This document shows positions 62,256 to 64,000 of a DNA stretch of 64,000 bases, one piece after another. The stretch's first letter is position 1, and each line of letters starts with the position of its first letter. Location of the stretch: positions 92,068-156,067 of the forward strand of contig NZ_JADQDM010000011.1 in assembly GCF_015694525.1 (NCBI RefSeq), given 5' to 3'. Source of the stretch: Hymenobacter ruricola (GTDB lineage: Bacteria; Bacteroidota; Bacteroidia; Cytophagales; Hymenobacteraceae). The notes beneath the pieces are model-generated. The model worked only from the letters and a program-made list of their open reading frames with translations. It did not search any database and was not told where the DNA came from. Made by a program: the position numbers and the translations under genes.

Positions 62256-62319
62256 CCCTGCTTGTCAACAAAAAAGGCAGCTCGAACGGGCTGCCTTTTT
62301 TGTTGACAAGCAGGGCTAG
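62252..62319. terminator. 68-bp palindrome, bidirectional terminator of porU2 and folA
   Basis: Two perfect 30-bp arms (62252-62281 and 62290-62319) flank an 8-base loop. The inner part, ggcagc...gctgcc with a run of six Ts, forms a normal terminator in either direction. The outer 15 bases (ctagccctgcttgtc) extend the pairing far beyond what termination needs. The porU2 stop codon TAG is at 62253-62255 and the folA stop is 4 bases away. Confidence 0.9.
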
Positions 62320-62322
62320 TAG

Positions 62323-62811
62323 TTACCGTCGCCGCAGCGTCACGAAGCTGAATGCATACGCGTGCTGCTCGTCGGCTTCGTGGCGCTCGCGGGTTTCTTC
62401 GCGCCATTCGGTGGGGCTCAGGCTGGGGAAAAAGGCGTCACCTTCGAAGCGGTGGTGCACTTCGGTGAGGTGGATGACGTCGGCGGCGGGCAGGGCTTCC
62501 TTGTAGATTTCGCCGCCGCCGATGACGCACACTTCTTCATCCAGCTCGCGGGCGCGGTCCAGGGCGGCCAGCACGGAGGCGGCGGTTTCGCAGCCGGGCG
62601 CGGCCCAGCCGGCCTGCCGCGTCACCACGATGTTGGGGCGTTTGGGCAGGGCCCGGCCCAGGCTGTCGTAGGTGCGGCGGCCCATCACCACGGGGTGGCC
62701 CAGGGTGAGGCGCTTGAAGTGTTGCAGGTCGGCGGGCAGGCGGCCCCAGGGCAATTCGCCTTTGAACCCGATAACGCCGTTTTCGGCCACGGCCACTACG
62801 AAAGAAACCAT
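62323..62811 (-). CDS. folA: Dihydrofolate reductase
   Basis: This 162-residue enzyme reduces dihydrofolate to tetrahydrofolate with NADPH. The marks are MVSFVVAVAENGVIGFKGEL, the conserved PWGRLPADLQHFK with the catalytic Asp, VVMGRRTYDSLGRALPKRPN and CVIGGGEIYKEALP. The size is typical of the chromosomal enzyme. It is convergent with porU2 and separated from fmt by a repeat; both serve one-carbon metabolism and initiation, a plausible functional grouping. Confidence 0.95.
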   Translation of the reverse strand: MVSFVVAVAENGVIGFKGELPWGRLPADLQHFKRLTLGHPVVMGRRTYDSLGRALPKRPNIVVTRQAGWAAPGCETAASVLAALDRARELDEEVCVIGGGEIYKEALPAADVIHLTEVHHRFEGDAFFPSLSPTEWREETRERHEADEQHAYAFSFVTLRRR

Positions 62812-62840
62812 CGTTTTTTATTGAATAAAGAAAGAAACAG

Positions 62841-62932
62841 AACGTCATGCCGAGCGTAGCGAAGCATCTTTACCGTTCAACTAATCAAGATTGCTACAGC
62901 GGTAAAGATGCTTCGCTGCGCTCGGCATGACC
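62841..62932. repeat. GTCAT-type inverted repeat
   Basis: The arms aacgtcatgccgagcgtagc... (62841-62874) and the complement (62901-62932) are nearly perfect over 32 bases with a 26-base loop. It lies between folA and fmt. Confidence 0.86.
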
Positions 62933-62965
62933 TTAAAGGGCCGTGTTCTGGATAACGGAAATTCC

Positions 62966-63901
62966 TTACGAAGGCAGCTTGAAGCCGCGAAGCAGCTCCG
63001 CCACCGGCATGCGTTTTTTGCCCTCTAGCTGCACGTCCAGCAAGTCGAGCCAGGCATCGGCGGCCGCCACGCGCAGGAAGGTGCGGCCGTCGGAAGCCCA
63101 GGTGCCGGGCGCGGCCAGGGCAGCTTGGGCAGCATCGGCCGCAAAGACGCGGGCTCGGAATATTTTCAGCAAGCGGCCATCGGGCAGGGCGGCGAAGGCG
63201 GTGGGAATCGGCGAAAGCCCCCGTACCCAGTTCACGAGCTCGGCGGCCGGGCGCGTAAAATCGAGGCGGCCGGTTTCTTTTTGCAGCTTGGGCGCAGGGC
63301 GCAGGTCGGCGCGCTGCTCCTGCGGGACGCTGGGCGCCGTGCCGGCTGCAATGGCTTCGACCGAGCGCCGGGCCAGGGCCGCGCCCACGTGCTTGAGCTT
63401 GTCGTAGAGGCTGCCGAAGTCATCGTCGGGCGCGATGGGCACCTGCTCCTGCAAAATCAGGTCGCCAGTGTCGATTTCGTGGCGCAGGAAGAAAGACGTG
63501 ACGCCGGTTTCCTGGTCGCCGTGCATCAGGGCCCAGTTGATGGGGGCCGCGCCGCGGTACTGCGGCAGCAGCGAGGCGTGGATGTTGATGGAGCCCAGCC
63601 GGGGCATGTTCCACACCGCCTCGGGCAGCATCCGAAAAGCCACCACCACCTGCAAATCGGCGGCGTAGCCTTTCAGTTCAGCCTGAAATTCCGGCGATTT
63701 CAGATTTATGGGTTGCAGCACCGGCAGGCCGTGCGCCTCGGCCGCCACCTTCACCGCCGAAGCCTGCAGCTGCCGGCCGCGCCCGGCGGGCCGGTCCGGC
63801 GCCGTGACGACGGCCACCACCTGCCCGCCGGGCCAGGCCAGCAGGCTTTCGAGGGTGGGCACGGCAAAATCGGGGGTGCCCATGAAAATGAGGTTCAGCA
63901 T
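62966..63901 (-). CDS. fmt: Methionyl-tRNA formyltransferase
   Basis: The enzyme has 311 residues from the ATG at 63901 (MLNLIFMGTPDFAVPTLES). The extension to 63964 comes from a repeat. It formylates initiator Met-tRNA using 10-formyl-tetrahydrofolate. The signature SLLPQYRGAAPI, the catalytic Asn/His in INIHASLL and the Asp in HEIDTGDLILQEQVP are all present. The C-terminal OB-type domain (about 205-311) has LDFTRPAAELVNWVRGLSP. Length and domains are normal. Confidence 0.96.
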   Translation of the reverse strand: MLNLIFMGTPDFAVPTLESLLAWPGGQVVAVVTAPDRPAGRGRQLQASAVKVAAEAHGLPVLQPINLKSPEFQAELKGYAADLQVVVAFRMLPEAVWNMPRLGSINIHASLLPQYRGAAPINWALMHGDQETGVTSFFLRHEIDTGDLILQEQVPIAPDDDFGSLYDKLKHVGAALARRSVEAIAAGTAPSVPQEQRADLRPAPKLQKETGRLDFTRPAAELVNWVRGLSPIPTAFAALPDGRLLKIFRARVFAADAAQAALAAPGTWASDGRTFLRVAAADAWLDLLDVQLEGKKRMPVAELLRGFKLPS

Positions 63902-63924
63902 AGAATGGGGAAATAATACGTGTA

Positions 63925-63966
63925 GAACGTCATGTCGAGCTGGTCGAGACATCTCGCGTGCCACGC
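63925..63966. repeat. Arm of a GTCAT-type repeat at the right edge
   Basis: The sequence aacgtcatgtcgagctggtc and on to gcgtgcc is one arm of the same family as 25264-25300, to which it is complementary with one mismatch in 37. Its partner arm would lie outside the window. The last 34 bases of the window show nothing else. Confidence 0.75.
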
Positions 63967-64000
63967 TTACTAGGAGGTGTTAACAGTAAGTAGTATATTT

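Noticed and set aside
1..64000. CRISPR array, tRNA, rRNA, prophage or integrase genes
   Set aside because: No regularly spaced direct repeats, no tRNA-like cloverleaf or rRNA segment and no phage or integrase gene was found. The only mobile gene seen is the RAYT remnant.

Overview
The window looks like chromosomal DNA of a high-GC member of the Bacteroidota, most likely a Hymenobacter-type Cytophagales. The signs are a SusC/SusD pair, LytTR two-component genes, type IX secretion cargo with C-terminal sorting domains, a PorV2/PorU2-like pair, Bacteroidota -7 boxes of the TAnnTTTG type, and many intergenic palindromic repeats. The genus is inferred from this gene content; no rRNA or tRNA gene was found in the window.

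Regions. 1-2653: end of a propeller-like gene, an NtrC-type regulator and a low-GC lipoprotein. 2650-9000 (minus strand): an operon for a coiled-coil protein, a two-TM coiled-coil protein, a substrate-binding protein fused to an OmpA peptidoglycan-binding domain, an ABC permease and an ABC ATPase. Repeats of the REP type sit in three of its four gaps, and one gap also holds a frameshifted REP-associated transposase (RAYT). 9392-31034: a glucuronoxylan utilisation locus, with a divergent LacI regulator that carries a zinc ribbon, a 34-bp perfect palindrome between the divergent genes, then uxuA, GH67, an SDR, SusC, SusD, an esterase, xylB, xylA, GH51, GH10 and GH115. 31148-35456: a type I pullulanase and a LytS/LytTR-type two-component pair. 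35682-46687: a GT4 glycosyltransferase and two very large T9SS-exported surface proteins. 46785-49480 (minus): iscS-iscU-hypothetical-iscA. 49692-52299: methylmalonyl-CoA epimerase, TsaC and CCA-adding enzyme. 52387-55458 (minus): a PadR regulator and a double-PspC/toast-rack membrane protein. 55834-62255: porV2 and porU2. 62323-63901 (minus): folA and fmt.

How the genes work together. In the xylan locus GH10 cuts the backbone, GH115 and GH67 remove (methyl)glucuronic acid, GH51 removes arabinose, the SGNH esterase removes acetyl groups, SusC/D import oligosaccharides, XylA/XylB feed xylose into the pentose phosphate pathway, and the SDR plus UxuA take uronate towards KDG. UxaC, KdgK, KdgA and an inner-membrane sugar carrier are not in the window. 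The T9SS genes fit together as well: two cargo proteins and an alternative sortase/PorV pair.

The best candidate for an undescribed system is the minus-strand operon at 2650-9000. It combines an importer-type ABC core with a receptor that appears tethered to both the inner membrane and the cell wall, plus two coiled-coil partners. The zinc-ribbon LacI with its unusually long operator-like palindrome is the second. The REP/RAYT arrangement, in which repeats repeatedly supply the stop codons of neighbouring genes, is the third.
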